Assembly: GCA_913057175.1 (NCBI GenBank)
Contig: CAJXNP010000013.1
Location: 186,001-250,000 of the forward strand
Direction: 5' to 3'
DNA: 64,000 nt
Source: an uncultured Cytophagales bacterium
GTDB lineage: Bacteria > Bacteroidota > Bacteroidia > Cytophagales > Cyclobacteriaceae
Shown: positions 36,614 through 44,853 of the stretch, piece after piece
How positions within the stretch are numbered: the first letter of the stretch is position 1
Layout: each line of letters starts with the position of its first letter
Notes under the pieces: generated by a model
The model's database searches: none
Told to the model about the DNA's origin: nothing
What the model saw: only the letters and a program-made list of their open reading frames with translations
Translations under genes and position numbers: made by a program

Positions 36614-36707
36614 ATAAAAAATCAAAAGAAAACATGGTTTTAAGTTTTACATACCCCGTATTTCGCCAGCTGGCAGAGAATATTAGCGTTTTCTTTTGAT
36701 TTTTTAT
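36614..36707. repeat. Perfect 20-bp inverted repeat with 54-bp spacer
   Basis: ATAAAAAATCAAAAGAAAAC (36614-36633) is exactly complementary to 36688-36707. The 54-base spacer contains a small palindrome GCCAGCTGGC. Together they could form a long stem between the convergent Fe-ADH and BlaR1 genes, suggesting termination, a small structured RNA or a miniature mobile element. No transposase or target duplication was seen. Confidence 0.75.
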
Positions 36708-36750
36708 AGTCTTCATAACGAATTCAGTTGAACTAAATCCTTAATTATAA

Positions 36751-36766
36751 AACTAAATATTTAGTT
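36751..36766. promoter_or_regulatory. BlaI-type operator candidate downstream of blaR1
   Basis: AACTAAATATTTAGTT is a perfect 16-base palindrome. Its sequence matches, nearly exactly, the sites in front of blaI (38736-38771). It lies 17 bases past the blaR1 stop and next to the inverted repeat, where no gene starts. Confidence 0.6.
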
Positions 36767-36783
36767 ATTTGGGTCAAAAAAAA

Positions 36784-38352
36784 TTATTCTTTGGCTTCGC
36801 TTATTACAACAATTTCTTCGAGTGCTTTATCCTTGTTTTTACTTTCCATTTTCATTTCAATGTTTTTTTCACTTGGTTCAACATCAGCTAATTTAAAACT
36901 TACCGGTATGATCATCGAAGTCTTAACAGCTTTTCCATTTAAATAACCTGGTTTCCAATTTTGGTAGCTGCTTACAACTCGTAAAGCCTCTTCATCACAT
37001 CCGAGACCGATTCCTTTTTTAACATGGGTATTTTCCACATTTCCATCCTCTGTGACCGTAAACTCAACAAAGACTTTTCCCTGGATATTATTTTGACGGG
37101 CCTGGGTTGGATATTTCATGTTTTTGGCTATGTAGTGATAAAATGCTTCAAACCCCTCAGTAGGGACCGGCATTTCATCGACAAATGTCAAAGCATCGTC
37201 AACAGTTTGGGAAGATTGTTTCAACTCTTTGTCGACGATTAAATAGATCTCTGTTTGATCATCATTTTTCATAACCTCGACAATTTTTGGGTTTACACTA
37301 CTCATAAATCGGCTGACTGATTCATCCATTTCACCCTGGAAGAATAAGATACCCATTTTTTCCGGGTCTTCATTTTCAAACTCTTCCTGAAGTTTATCAG
37401 GGGCGGTTTTTGGATCAATCCATGAAAATCCGTCAGGTACGTTTACATTACCGCCATCCATATCGCGTGACTCACAAGCCAGTACGTAGATGAGCATTCC
37501 TAAAATTGGCACAGTGAGCATCATCCGGCTCCACCGTGACCGTTTTTTTTCTGTTTTTAGCATATTTAATCGTTTTAAAATTTGTGTCTGGTAAAAATTA
37601 TTTCCCAGTGAAAGATTAAGCTTTTTTAAGGTATGAGTTGACAAAATTGAAATATAGTCTTTTTTGTCCTGGCCGTGAGTGGCATAATCATCTGCGATGA
37701 ATTCATGCGTAGCTTTCACAGATTTTTTATAGAGATAGATCAAAGGATTAAACCAGAAGAGTATGGATAGCAGTTCGGATCCCACGACATCCAGGCTATG
37801 TTTTTGTTTGATGTGAACATATTCGTGATCGAGAATGCACCTTTTTTCATGATCATCCAGTTGTTGGGTGTTGTCCCAAAGCAGGAAATGAAAAAAGGAG
37901 CAGGTATTTATTTTCCCGTTAGTCGGGATCAACAGATAATCCTTTTTCACTATGCCGGTTTTCCTGTTTTTCCAAATAAAAGAAACGACCTTTCCGATCG
38001 ACAGGATCAGCTTTATCAATAAAATTGCTGCAATAGAAAAATAAATAAAGCCCAGCAATTCAATCGTGCTGAAATCAAATGCTGTTGATCGTGTGAGTTC
38101 TTCCGAAGTCGATTGAATGATTGCTGTGGGTAGCAGAATGACATTATTGATCAGTTGGTCTCTTTGGCTTTCAAACAAATTGAGAGGAATCCTGACGAAT
38201 GGGAGCAGCAGGCTGAATGCACCTGTAAAGATCAGGAAAATCCTGTTGAATTGCAGGTTTTTGTAGGATGCAAAAAACAATTGATACAGCACAAATAAGA
38301 TGGTAAATGCGATGCTGCTTTCGATGATGTAAACCAAAATTGATGTTGACAT
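36784..38352 (-). CDS. BlaR1/MecR1-like M56 membrane peptidase with TonB-like C-terminal domain
   Basis: A 522-residue membrane sensor protease. Four membrane segments (about residues 5-25, 38-55, 98-125, 275-293) surround the M56 zinc motif HEYVH (176-180), with WFNPLIYLYK after it. Instead of a penicillin-binding sensor domain, the periplasmic part is of unknown fold (300-400) and then a TonB-C-like domain (about 405-500; ARQNNIQGKVFVEFTV), common in Bacteroidota relatives. It presumably cleaves or inactivates the adjacent BlaI-type repressor on an envelope signal. It starts 1 base after the blaI stop. Confidence 0.9.
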   Translation of the reverse strand: MSTSILVYIIESSIAFTILFVLYQLFFASYKNLQFNRIFLIFTGAFSLLLPFVRIPLNLFESQRDQLINNVILLPTAIIQSTSEELTRSTAFDFSTIELLGFIYFSIAAILLIKLILSIGKVVSFIWKNRKTGIVKKDYLLIPTNGKINTCSFFHFLLWDNTQQLDDHEKRCILDHEYVHIKQKHSLDVVGSELLSILFWFNPLIYLYKKSVKATHEFIADDYATHGQDKKDYISILSTHTLKKLNLSLGNNFYQTQILKRLNMLKTEKKRSRWSRMMLTVPILGMLIYVLACESRDMDGGNVNVPDGFSWIDPKTAPDKLQEEFENEDPEKMGILFFQGEMDESVSRFMSSVNPKIVEVMKNDDQTEIYLIVDKELKQSSQTVDDALTFVDEMPVPTEGFEAFYHYIAKNMKYPTQARQNNIQGKVFVEFTVTEDGNVENTHVKKGIGLGCDEEALRVVSSYQNWKPGYLNGKAVKTSMIIPVSFKLADVEPSEKNIEMKMESKNKDKALEEIVVISEAKE

Positions 38353-38353
38353 A

Positions 38354-38722
38354 CTATTCTTTTTTTAGGTCATCCTGAATATTTTTCATCAGCTCCTCTA
38401 CTTCACGGATATCCATGTTGTTGTCCTTAGCGAAGAAAGAAACAAGCTTTTCAATTGAACCACCAAAATAGTTTTTCATAACATTTTTTAATGTGTAGCT
38501 GCTATATTCGGTTTTTAGGATCAGTGGGTAGTATTCGTGTGTTTTTCCATAGGCCGTGTATCCGACAAATCCTTTTTTCTCTAAAATCCGGACAATGGTA
38601 GATACTGTATTATAGGCAGGTTTGGGATTGGCGAATTCTTCAAGAATGTCTTTCACAAATCCCTTTTTGATCTTCCAAAGGATCTGCATAACCTGTTCTT
38701 CCGCTTTGGTTAATTCTTTCAT
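38354..38722 (-). CDS. BlaI/MecI-family transcriptional repressor
   Basis: A 122-residue winged-helix repressor (MKELTKAEEQVMQILWK; PAYNTVSTIVRILEKKGFV is the recognition helix region). The ATG at 38722 is chosen because MKELTKAEEQ is the family N-terminus; the longer frame would add five residues. The C-terminal dimer/cleavage part is 80-122. It overlaps nothing but is separated from blaR1 by one base. Two palindromic sites lie 14-49 bases upstream, indicating autoregulation. Confidence 0.93.
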   Translation of the reverse strand: MKELTKAEEQVMQILWKIKKGFVKDILEEFANPKPAYNTVSTIVRILEKKGFVGYTAYGKTHEYYPLILKTEYSSYTLKNVMKNYFGGSIEKLVSFFAKDNNMDIREVEELMKNIQDDLKKE

Positions 38723-38735
38723 AAAGGAAAGATAC

Positions 38736-38771
38736 AACTAATTTTTTAGTTTTCAAACTAAATGTTTAGTT
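38736..38771. promoter_or_regulatory. Tandem BlaI-type operators upstream of blaI
   Basis: AACTAAATGTTTAGTT (38756-38771; 7 of 8 positions symmetric) and AACTAATTTTTTAGTT (38736-38751; 6 of 8) are tandem copies of the palindrome found also at 36751, with centres 20 bases apart. Read on the minus strand, TTAGTTTG within the distal copy resembles the -7 promoter box, so binding would block the promoter. Sequence similarity and position support autoregulation; binding is not shown. Confidence 0.65.
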
Positions 38772-39147
38772 ATTTAATATTTCCTTGATTAATTTTATTT
38801 AATAAAGGTTGTCATCGGATGATTAAAGAAATCGAATAGTCGGAGATTTAAATTGATGGGATTTTAAAAACTAGTGTCAATTTAAGTATGCTGTGCTGTA
38901 TAAGTCGCAGTTAATTTTGATTTCAGACGACGCAAAAAAAAAATGAGCATAGCCATAGTTACGTGAATATTTTTAATGGAAGTATGGAACAAAAAGAACA
39001 AGGCTTGGTGCGGCTAGCGTCTCCGCAGAGTAGCTTTAGCGCTCACAGAAAGTATGCTTAACTTAACACTTGATAGACATATGGTGAATTGTCATTTAAA
39101 AATAATTCAAAACTAATTATTTTGCCGTCGAAAACTACTGACGATAA
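38772..39147. other. 376-base intergenic region with possible GC-rich repeat
   Basis: No reading frame of note. It contains a GC-rich block at 38999-39051 (TGCGGCTAGCGTCTCCGCAG, then GTAGCTTTAGCGCTCAC) unlike the AT-rich surroundings, with short inverted arms (TGCGG/CCGCA). The block may be a dispersed repeat. Nothing else was recognised. Confidence 0.4.
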
Positions 39148-39858
39148 ATGATACCCAAGAAGATCCACTATGTCTGGTTTGGTGATGCGGAAATGAATAC
39201 CACGTTAAAGAATTGCCTGGCAAGCTGGGAAAAGATGTTGCCAGATTATGAAATCAAGTGTTGGAATGAGAGGAATTCCCCGCTTGATTATCGCTTTATG
39301 AAGCAAATGATCAGGCATAAAAAGTGGGCAATGATATCGGACTACATTCGGATATATTCATTGTATCACGAGGGAGGCATCTACCTGGATACGGATGTTG
39401 AGGTCATTAAATCACTGGATCCGTTTCTTCAAGATGGATGTTTCCTTGGTTTTCAGCAAGAGAAGCCATCTTCACACTGGGTAAACTGCGCCGTGATGGG
39501 GGCTGAGAATGAACACACTTTTTTGAAAGATTGCCTTGATTTATTTGATAAAAGTCAAAGAAGAGATAACAGGCCCTTTGTTGGTCCAGACATATCCACG
39601 TTGGTACTCAGAGACTATGGCTTAAAAGAATATGGCAACCAGGATTTAAATGGAGTTAAAATCTATGAATATGATTATTTTTATCCCTATCATTTTACTG
39701 AATCCTACAACAAAGAATGCATAACTGACAATACCCACTGTATCCATCATTGGCAAATAAGCTGGAAGAAAAAAGGAGGTATGAAAGACTGGATCATCAG
39801 GTCTCAATACAGAATCGCACGATTCTTTACAATTGTGAAGTATTCAATTTTCAAATGA
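39148..39858 (+). CDS. GT32-type glycosyltransferase (DXD sugar-binding)
   Basis: A 236-residue cytosolic glycosyltransferase. It opens IPKKIHYVWFGDAEM and has the family segment SDYIRIYSLYHEGGIYLDTDVE with the metal-binding DTD at 81-83. The C-terminus (HWQISWKKKGGMKDWI) is typical of capsular polysaccharide transferases related to yeast Och1. It stands at the head of a small envelope-sugar region; the two following genes are on the opposite strand. Donor and acceptor are unknown. Confidence 0.88.
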   Translation: MIPKKIHYVWFGDAEMNTTLKNCLASWEKMLPDYEIKCWNERNSPLDYRFMKQMIRHKKWAMISDYIRIYSLYHEGGIYLDTDVEVIKSLDPFLQDGCFLGFQQEKPSSHWVNCAVMGAENEHTFLKDCLDLFDKSQRRDNRPFVGPDISTLVLRDYGLKEYGNQDLNGVKIYEYDYFYPYHFTESYNKECITDNTHCIHHWQISWKKKGGMKDWIIRSQYRIARFFTIVKYSIFK

Positions 39859-39902
39859 TCTTAAATTTGCCTTGTTATAATCTTATTGTCAATTGAAAAA
39901 AA

Positions 39903-40628
39903 TCAATCAAAACTTTTAAATTTTTCTCTAATGAAGCGAAATCTTATGATACGCCCTATTTTTGTTTGGATCTCCCAAGCTTTTTTGTGGTGATCAATGT
40001 CAATTAGCTCATCCAGTGATTGCTTTTTAGAACCAATCCATAACCCTCCAGCTGTTCGTCTGTAATCTGTGAAACATACCTGAAAATTGAATGCGTCAGT
40101 AAATTCAAGATAACTTTTTCTGTTTGCATCATGAATAAGTAAAATGCCATCATCGGTTATTAAATCAATGGCTTTTTTAACACAATATTTTCTGGCACGT
40201 CCATCGATAAGGATAAAATCGTATTTTGAATTTACGCCCGGATATTCGATATAGGATTTGAATTCAGCTTCAGTTCCTTCAACACTATGATCTTTTATAT
40301 CAGGGTTAACATGAACAACAGACACATTTGGATTTAAGCTTTTTTGTCTGATTTCATTTACCCACTCTTCGGAATGCTCTACACTGAGCCAATTAAAACT
40401 ACCTTTCAAAAGTTTAGGAAAGTAGAGAGTGCTGAACCCACATCCCCATTCAAGGCAATTGTTTGGTGTTTTATTTTTTAATAATTCCCACACAAGGTCT
40501 ATCTCTTTTTGATTCATCCATGGAAGAGAATTTTTACCTGCAATTTTTCTCATCAATTTGTTTCTATTGTGAAGAAAAAATTGTTGCCATCCCGTATGTC
40601 CAACCTTGTGTACTGGTTTAATTTTCAA
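39903..40628 (-). CDS. Class I SAM-dependent methyltransferase-like protein
   Basis: A 241-residue protein with a Rossmann-like methyltransferase core: NCLEWGCGFSTLYFPKLL (about 58-75), FNWLSVEHSEEW, YDFILIDGRARKYC and DGILLIHDANR. Gly motif and acidic residues are in place. It probably modifies a sugar or surface polymer, judging by the neighbours (two glycosyltransferases), but this is inference. It lies 52 bases downstream of the GT2 gene on the same strand. Confidence 0.8.
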   Translation of the reverse strand: MKIKPVHKVGHTGWQQFFLHNRNKLMRKIAGKNSLPWMNQKEIDLVWELLKNKTPNNCLEWGCGFSTLYFPKLLKGSFNWLSVEHSEEWVNEIRQKSLNPNVSVVHVNPDIKDHSVEGTEAEFKSYIEYPGVNSKYDFILIDGRARKYCVKKAIDLITDDGILLIHDANRKSYLEFTDAFNFQVCFTDYRRTAGGLWIGSKKQSLDELIDIDHHKKAWEIQTKIGRIIRFRFIREKFKSFD

Positions 40629-40680
40629 TTCTGCCTATCTTCAATAATCTTTACTTAAAATGGTTCTCGATTCAATTTGA

Positions 40681-41475
40681 CTACCTGTATTTACCGGGAT
40701 CAAATGAATGATTTTTATTTTTACCTATTTCCTGAATTTCTTTTACTTTTACATACTTGACATAATTAAAGAAAGCGGAAAATAATGAAACGGTTAGTCC
40801 ATCCATGCCTTGAAAAACACCACCTCTAAGAATATACTTTTTAAAAAATGCCCAGAATGAATGAACTAGAATACTAAAACCGGATATGCTTTTATTCTTT
40901 TTTACCCATGCATCACGGCTTGATAGAAAATTGTATTTCCTGATCCAGTGGGAATAGTTCTCATATGCATAATGTAGAATATTGACATTGAGTTCAACTT
41001 CTTTTTGACATTGCACATAGCTATGTCCCTTTTTGTCAGCGTATTTAGATTGGAGTTTGTTAAATAAACGAACCTTACGATCAGGATAAAAGTCAGACAC
41101 ATTCAGCCACCTTTCCCCAACATAATTTTTTCTTTTGAAGCTATAACCTATCGTTTCATCATCTAATGCTAAACCTTTAATTTCCTTAATAGCATCCTTA
41201 TCCAATCTTTCATCCGCATCAATGGAAAGCACCCAATTATTAGTGGTAAGGCTCGTAGCTAATTGTTTTTGGGGACCGTCTCCCAAATACTTTTCAGATA
41301 CAACTTTTGCTCCAAGTTCTTGTGCTATTTTGACGGTATTATCTTTGCTCAATGAATCTACAATAACTATCTCATCACAGATACCCCTTACGTTTTTGAT
41401 ACAACCTGCTATATTCTTTTCTTCATTAAACGTAATGATAGCAGCCGAAATCTTCTTCCTTTCGCACATATTCAA
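40681..41475 (-). CDS. WaaE/KdtX-like GT2 glycosyltransferase
   Basis: A 264-residue GT2 enzyme: ISAAIITFNEEKNIAGCI, IVDSLSKDNTVKIAQ, the metal site SIDADER (about 85-91), then DRKVRLFNK and AYENYSHWIRKYNFLSSRDA, the pattern of the LPS-core beta-1,4-glucosyltransferase group. A C-terminal hydrophobic segment (FSILVHSFWAFFKKYILRGG) may bind the membrane. The exact start is uncertain by two residues (two Met codons). It is likely part of lipopolysaccharide or polysaccharide synthesis. Confidence 0.87.
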   Translation of the reverse strand: MNMCERKKISAAIITFNEEKNIAGCIKNVRGICDEIVIVDSLSKDNTVKIAQELGAKVVSEKYLGDGPQKQLATSLTTNNWVLSIDADERLDKDAIKEIKGLALDDETIGYSFKRKNYVGERWLNVSDFYPDRKVRLFNKLQSKYADKKGHSYVQCQKEVELNVNILHYAYENYSHWIRKYNFLSSRDAWVKKNKSISGFSILVHSFWAFFKKYILRGGVFQGMDGLTVSLFSAFFNYVKYVKVKEIQEIGKNKNHSFDPGKYR

Positions 41476-41623
41476 ATTTTTAAAAGCTAATTCTATGATA
41501 ACTGTCTCTTAGCGGTTGTCGGTGAGTATACTGAAGTGGTATTGATTAGAAGTGGCTGGAATACAAAAGTAACGAATTTCTGACTTTTTGTAAATATTTA
41601 TTGATGGAAAATGTAAGCTTAAC

Positions 41624-42361
41624 TTAAGGCATATCCCTCACCCTCACCTCTATGTCATTTTCATCCTTCAACAAATCAACGACCAATTGTGGGTCGGTAC
41701 TTCCATAATGATAAGGGTAAAAGATGTCCGGACGAAAACCTATGATGGCATCCGCTACCATCTCCGGCGTCATGGTATAAGGGAGGTTCATAGGGAGAAA
41801 AGCAATGTCGATATTTTTCAAGGCTTTCATTTCGGGGGTGTTTTCTGTATCGCCGGCGATAAAAACTCTTTTATCACCAAAAGTCACCACATACCCGTTC
41901 CCTTCTCCTTTCGGATGATAGGGATTGCCTTCCGATCGCATATGAACCAGGTTGTAGGCAGGCACAGCTTCTATGAGTATTCCCTTGTATTCCGTTTTTT
42001 CACCATTTTTTAAAACAACTTTTCCCTCCAGATCGGGTGCTTCATCAGAGCTTCTTCCATTTAAAATGATAGTAGTGTTTTCTGTCCGGATCTTGTCGAT
42101 CGCTTCCGGGTCAAAATGATCTCCATGATGATGTGTGACAAGGATCAGATCTGCATCGGGCATTTGAGAGTAGTCCGCTTCCCGGGATGAAGCATCCGCA
42201 TGGATGATCAAATCATGATATTTAAACATGAGGGTTCCATGACCGACAAAATAAATGGTGAGATCGCCATCATTGGTTGGGATAACATCATGCGGGATTT
42301 TGTCTTGCGCAGAGCAATACCATGCGGAGAAAAGGAATAAAACAGATAATATGGTTTTCAT
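41624..42361 (-). CDS. Exported metallo-beta-lactamase-fold hydrolase (UlaG-like)
   Basis: A 245-residue MBL-fold protein with a signal peptide (ending YCSAQ). Metal motif THHHGDHFDPEAI (His77, His79, Asp81, His82), then GDKRVFIAGDTENTPEMKAL and YPYHYGSTDP. The layout resembles the UlaG/YtnP lactonase-type branch rather than beta-lactamases. Being exported is notable. It is encoded downstream of a GH3 glucosidase and may be co-expressed, but the substrate is unknown. Confidence 0.85.
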   Translation of the reverse strand: MKTILSVLFLFSAWYCSAQDKIPHDVIPTNDGDLTIYFVGHGTLMFKYHDLIIHADASSREADYSQMPDADLILVTHHHGDHFDPEAIDKIRTENTTIILNGRSSDEAPDLEGKVVLKNGEKTEYKGILIEAVPAYNLVHMRSEGNPYHPKGEGNGYVVTFGDKRVFIAGDTENTPEMKALKNIDIAFLPMNLPYTMTPEMVADAIIGFRPDIFYPYHYGSTDPQLVVDLLKDENDIEVRVRDMP

Positions 42362-42454
42362 AGAGCTAATTGTGGTTATTCAATAATGTAACAAAAACAA
42401 AGCGGTTATTAAACCGGAATTTGATGGGTGGAAAAAATTTCGATCGAAATAAGT

Positions 42455-44734
42455 TTATTTACTGATCACATGAAAATCTGCTTCCAGACCTTCGTGTGCA
42501 TTAGGAGCAATCCAGACCTTAAATGCTCCTGGTTCAGTCACAAATTCCATGTTCTGATTATGGAATCTCAGGTCATCCGTATGAATGGTGAATTCAACTG
42601 TTTTGCTTTCACCCGGTTGCAGTGAAATTTTTCGAAAGCCTTTCAACTCTCGGATCGGCCTGGTGAGGCTTCCAACCATATCACGTACGTAAAGCTGTAC
42701 TACTTCTGTTCCTGCCATAGATCCGGTATTTGTAATTTCGGCAGAAACAATCAAACTATCTCCTAATGCAATTTCAGGTGAAGATAGTTTCAGATTATTA
42801 TATTCAAATGTCGTATATGCCAAGCCGAAGCCAAAGGGAAATTGTGGAGTAAACCCAATGTCTAAATAATGGGAATTATTACCCAATGAACTTTGCCAGG
42901 CTCCGATGGGAATGCTATCCATTTGAACGAAGCTTTCATTGGAAGCAGGCCGACCGGTATTGGTATGATTGTAATAAATTGGAATTTGTCCGACTTCTTT
43001 CGGCCAGGTAACAGGTAGTCGTCCGGATGGTGATTGTTCCCCAAACAAAACATCCACAATAGCAGGCCCACCCATCGTACCGGGGTGCCAGGCCATCAGG
43101 ATCGCGTCAACTTTATCGATGATATTTCCAATTGTGATGGGCCTACCTGCCATGATCACAAGAATGACTTTCTTACCGGTTTTACTGATTTCTGAAATTA
43201 ACTCTTCCTGTGCTCCCGGTAGATCTATATTGGAGCGGCTATGGGCCTCACCTGAAAGAATGGCTTCTTCACCGGCGAAGAATAGTACAACTTCGCTTTG
43301 CCTGGCGGTACGCAAAGCATCATTAAACCCAATTTTGCTTTTGTCACGGCTGTAATTCAATCCCTGGCTAAACAGGACTTTGCTTTGGCCCAGGTGATTT
43401 TTAAGTGCAGGCAAAGGAGTTTCCGTTGTTTCCTGTTCACCGTCAAACGTCCATGTACCCAATTGGTCGTGTGGAGCATCCGCCATTGGTCCGACTACTG
43501 CGACCTTTTTAAGATCGTTAGTTAGAGGAAGAATATTTCCTTCATTTTTCAATAAAACAAAGCTTTCAACCGCCGCTTTTTTGGCAGCTTCTTTATGTTC
43601 ATCACTTAAAACCATATCGTCCCGGTTTCGGTCAAACCCCGGATTGTCAAACAAACCCAACTTGAATTTAATTCTCAGTATATTCTTAACCATTTTATCC
43701 AGCTGCGCAATAGTTAATTTATCTTCTTCTATTAACTCCTTCAGATAATTTTCATAGGAAGTGCTCATCATTTCCATATCCAGTCCGGCTGAAGAGGCTT
43801 TCAATGCCGCATCTTTTTCATCTGCACAAAACCCGTGAGGGATCATTTCGGTTACGCTATTCCAGTCACTTACGACAAAACCATCAAATTTCCATTCGTC
43901 GCGAAGCACTTGTTTTAAAAGGAAGCTATTACCTGAGGCTGGAACGCCGTTCAGATCATTGAAAGAGGTCATAAAAGTGGCAACACCTTCTTCTACCGAT
44001 GCATGAAAAGGTTGGAGGTAAACGTCCCTGAGTAGTTGTTCATAAATGATAGCTGTGTTATAATCACGTCCACCCTCAGCTGCTCCATAAGCAGCAAAGT
44101 GCTTTGCACATGCAGCGATGCTTGAAGGGTTGGCAAGATCTTCTCCCTGGAAGCCTCTCACATAAGCACGGGCCATTTCTGAAGTGAGATAAGGATCTTC
44201 TCCGGCAGATTCAGCGATCCTTCCCCAGCGGGCGTCTCGCGAAATATCGATCATTGGTGCAAAGGTCCATCGGATGCCATTCGTGGAAGCTTCAATCGCG
44301 GCTACCCTGGAACCTTCCTCTGCGATATCGGGATTCCATGAGGCAGCTGTTCCCAGGGGAATTGGAAAGATGGTTTTAAAGCCGTGGATGACGTCTCTGC
44401 CGAATATCAAAGGGATTCCATTTGGACTTTCCTCCACAGCAATTCTCTGTAATTCCTCCACATAATCTTTGTTCATCACATTGATCATGGAGCCTATTTT
44501 GCCCTTTCTTACGGCATCTTTCAATTCCTCGGAAAGTTCTCCTTTTACACGACTGGAGGTACCTCTCTGGCAGGTTTGACCTATTTTTTCTTCCAGTGAC
44601 ATGTTGATCAAAATACTGTCAACCTTCCTCTCCAGGCTGCTTTTGACAGCTTGCTCTTCAGAATCACATCCTGAAATCAGTAAACAGATTATAGAAATAG
44701 AAAAAAAAGTGATGGCAGGTAATATTCGTTTCAT
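42455..44734 (-). CDS. GH3 beta-glucosidase, lipoprotein (BglX-like)
   Basis: A 759-residue glycoside hydrolase family 3 enzyme acting on beta-glucosides in the envelope. A signal peptide with lipobox LISGC is followed by the (beta/alpha)8 domain with KHFAAYGAAEGGRDYN and the nucleophile region DGFVVSDWNSV (Asp), then the alpha/beta sandwich (HPGTMGGPAIVDVLFG) and a fibronectin III-like end (EFTIHTDDLRFHN). Two ATGs at 44749 and 44734 are possible; the second gives the better signal peptide. Confidence 0.93.
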   Translation of the reverse strand: MKRILPAITFFSISIICLLISGCDSEEQAVKSSLERKVDSILINMSLEEKIGQTCQRGTSSRVKGELSEELKDAVRKGKIGSMINVMNKDYVEELQRIAVEESPNGIPLIFGRDVIHGFKTIFPIPLGTAASWNPDIAEEGSRVAAIEASTNGIRWTFAPMIDISRDARWGRIAESAGEDPYLTSEMARAYVRGFQGEDLANPSSIAACAKHFAAYGAAEGGRDYNTAIIYEQLLRDVYLQPFHASVEEGVATFMTSFNDLNGVPASGNSFLLKQVLRDEWKFDGFVVSDWNSVTEMIPHGFCADEKDAALKASSAGLDMEMMSTSYENYLKELIEEDKLTIAQLDKMVKNILRIKFKLGLFDNPGFDRNRDDMVLSDEHKEAAKKAAVESFVLLKNEGNILPLTNDLKKVAVVGPMADAPHDQLGTWTFDGEQETTETPLPALKNHLGQSKVLFSQGLNYSRDKSKIGFNDALRTARQSEVVLFFAGEEAILSGEAHSRSNIDLPGAQEELISEISKTGKKVILVIMAGRPITIGNIIDKVDAILMAWHPGTMGGPAIVDVLFGEQSPSGRLPVTWPKEVGQIPIYYNHTNTGRPASNESFVQMDSIPIGAWQSSLGNNSHYLDIGFTPQFPFGFGLAYTTFEYNNLKLSSPEIALGDSLIVSAEITNTGSMAGTEVVQLYVRDMVGSLTRPIRELKGFRKISLQPGESKTVEFTIHTDDLRFHNQNMEFVTEPGAFKVWIAPNAHEGLEADFHVISK

Positions 44735-44853
44735 TTTTTGAGGGATCATTCTTAAAACAATATTATGAAAAATAATAAAAGGAAAAGAGACTTCCTTATT
44801 TCATAATTTCAAAAAAGATTGATGAAACGGATCAGATTGTTGCTGAGGATATG

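Noticed and set aside
36614-36707. Terminal repeats of an insertion sequence
   Set aside because: The spacer is only 54 bases, there is no transposase and no target-site duplication was seen, so it is listed as an inverted repeat only.
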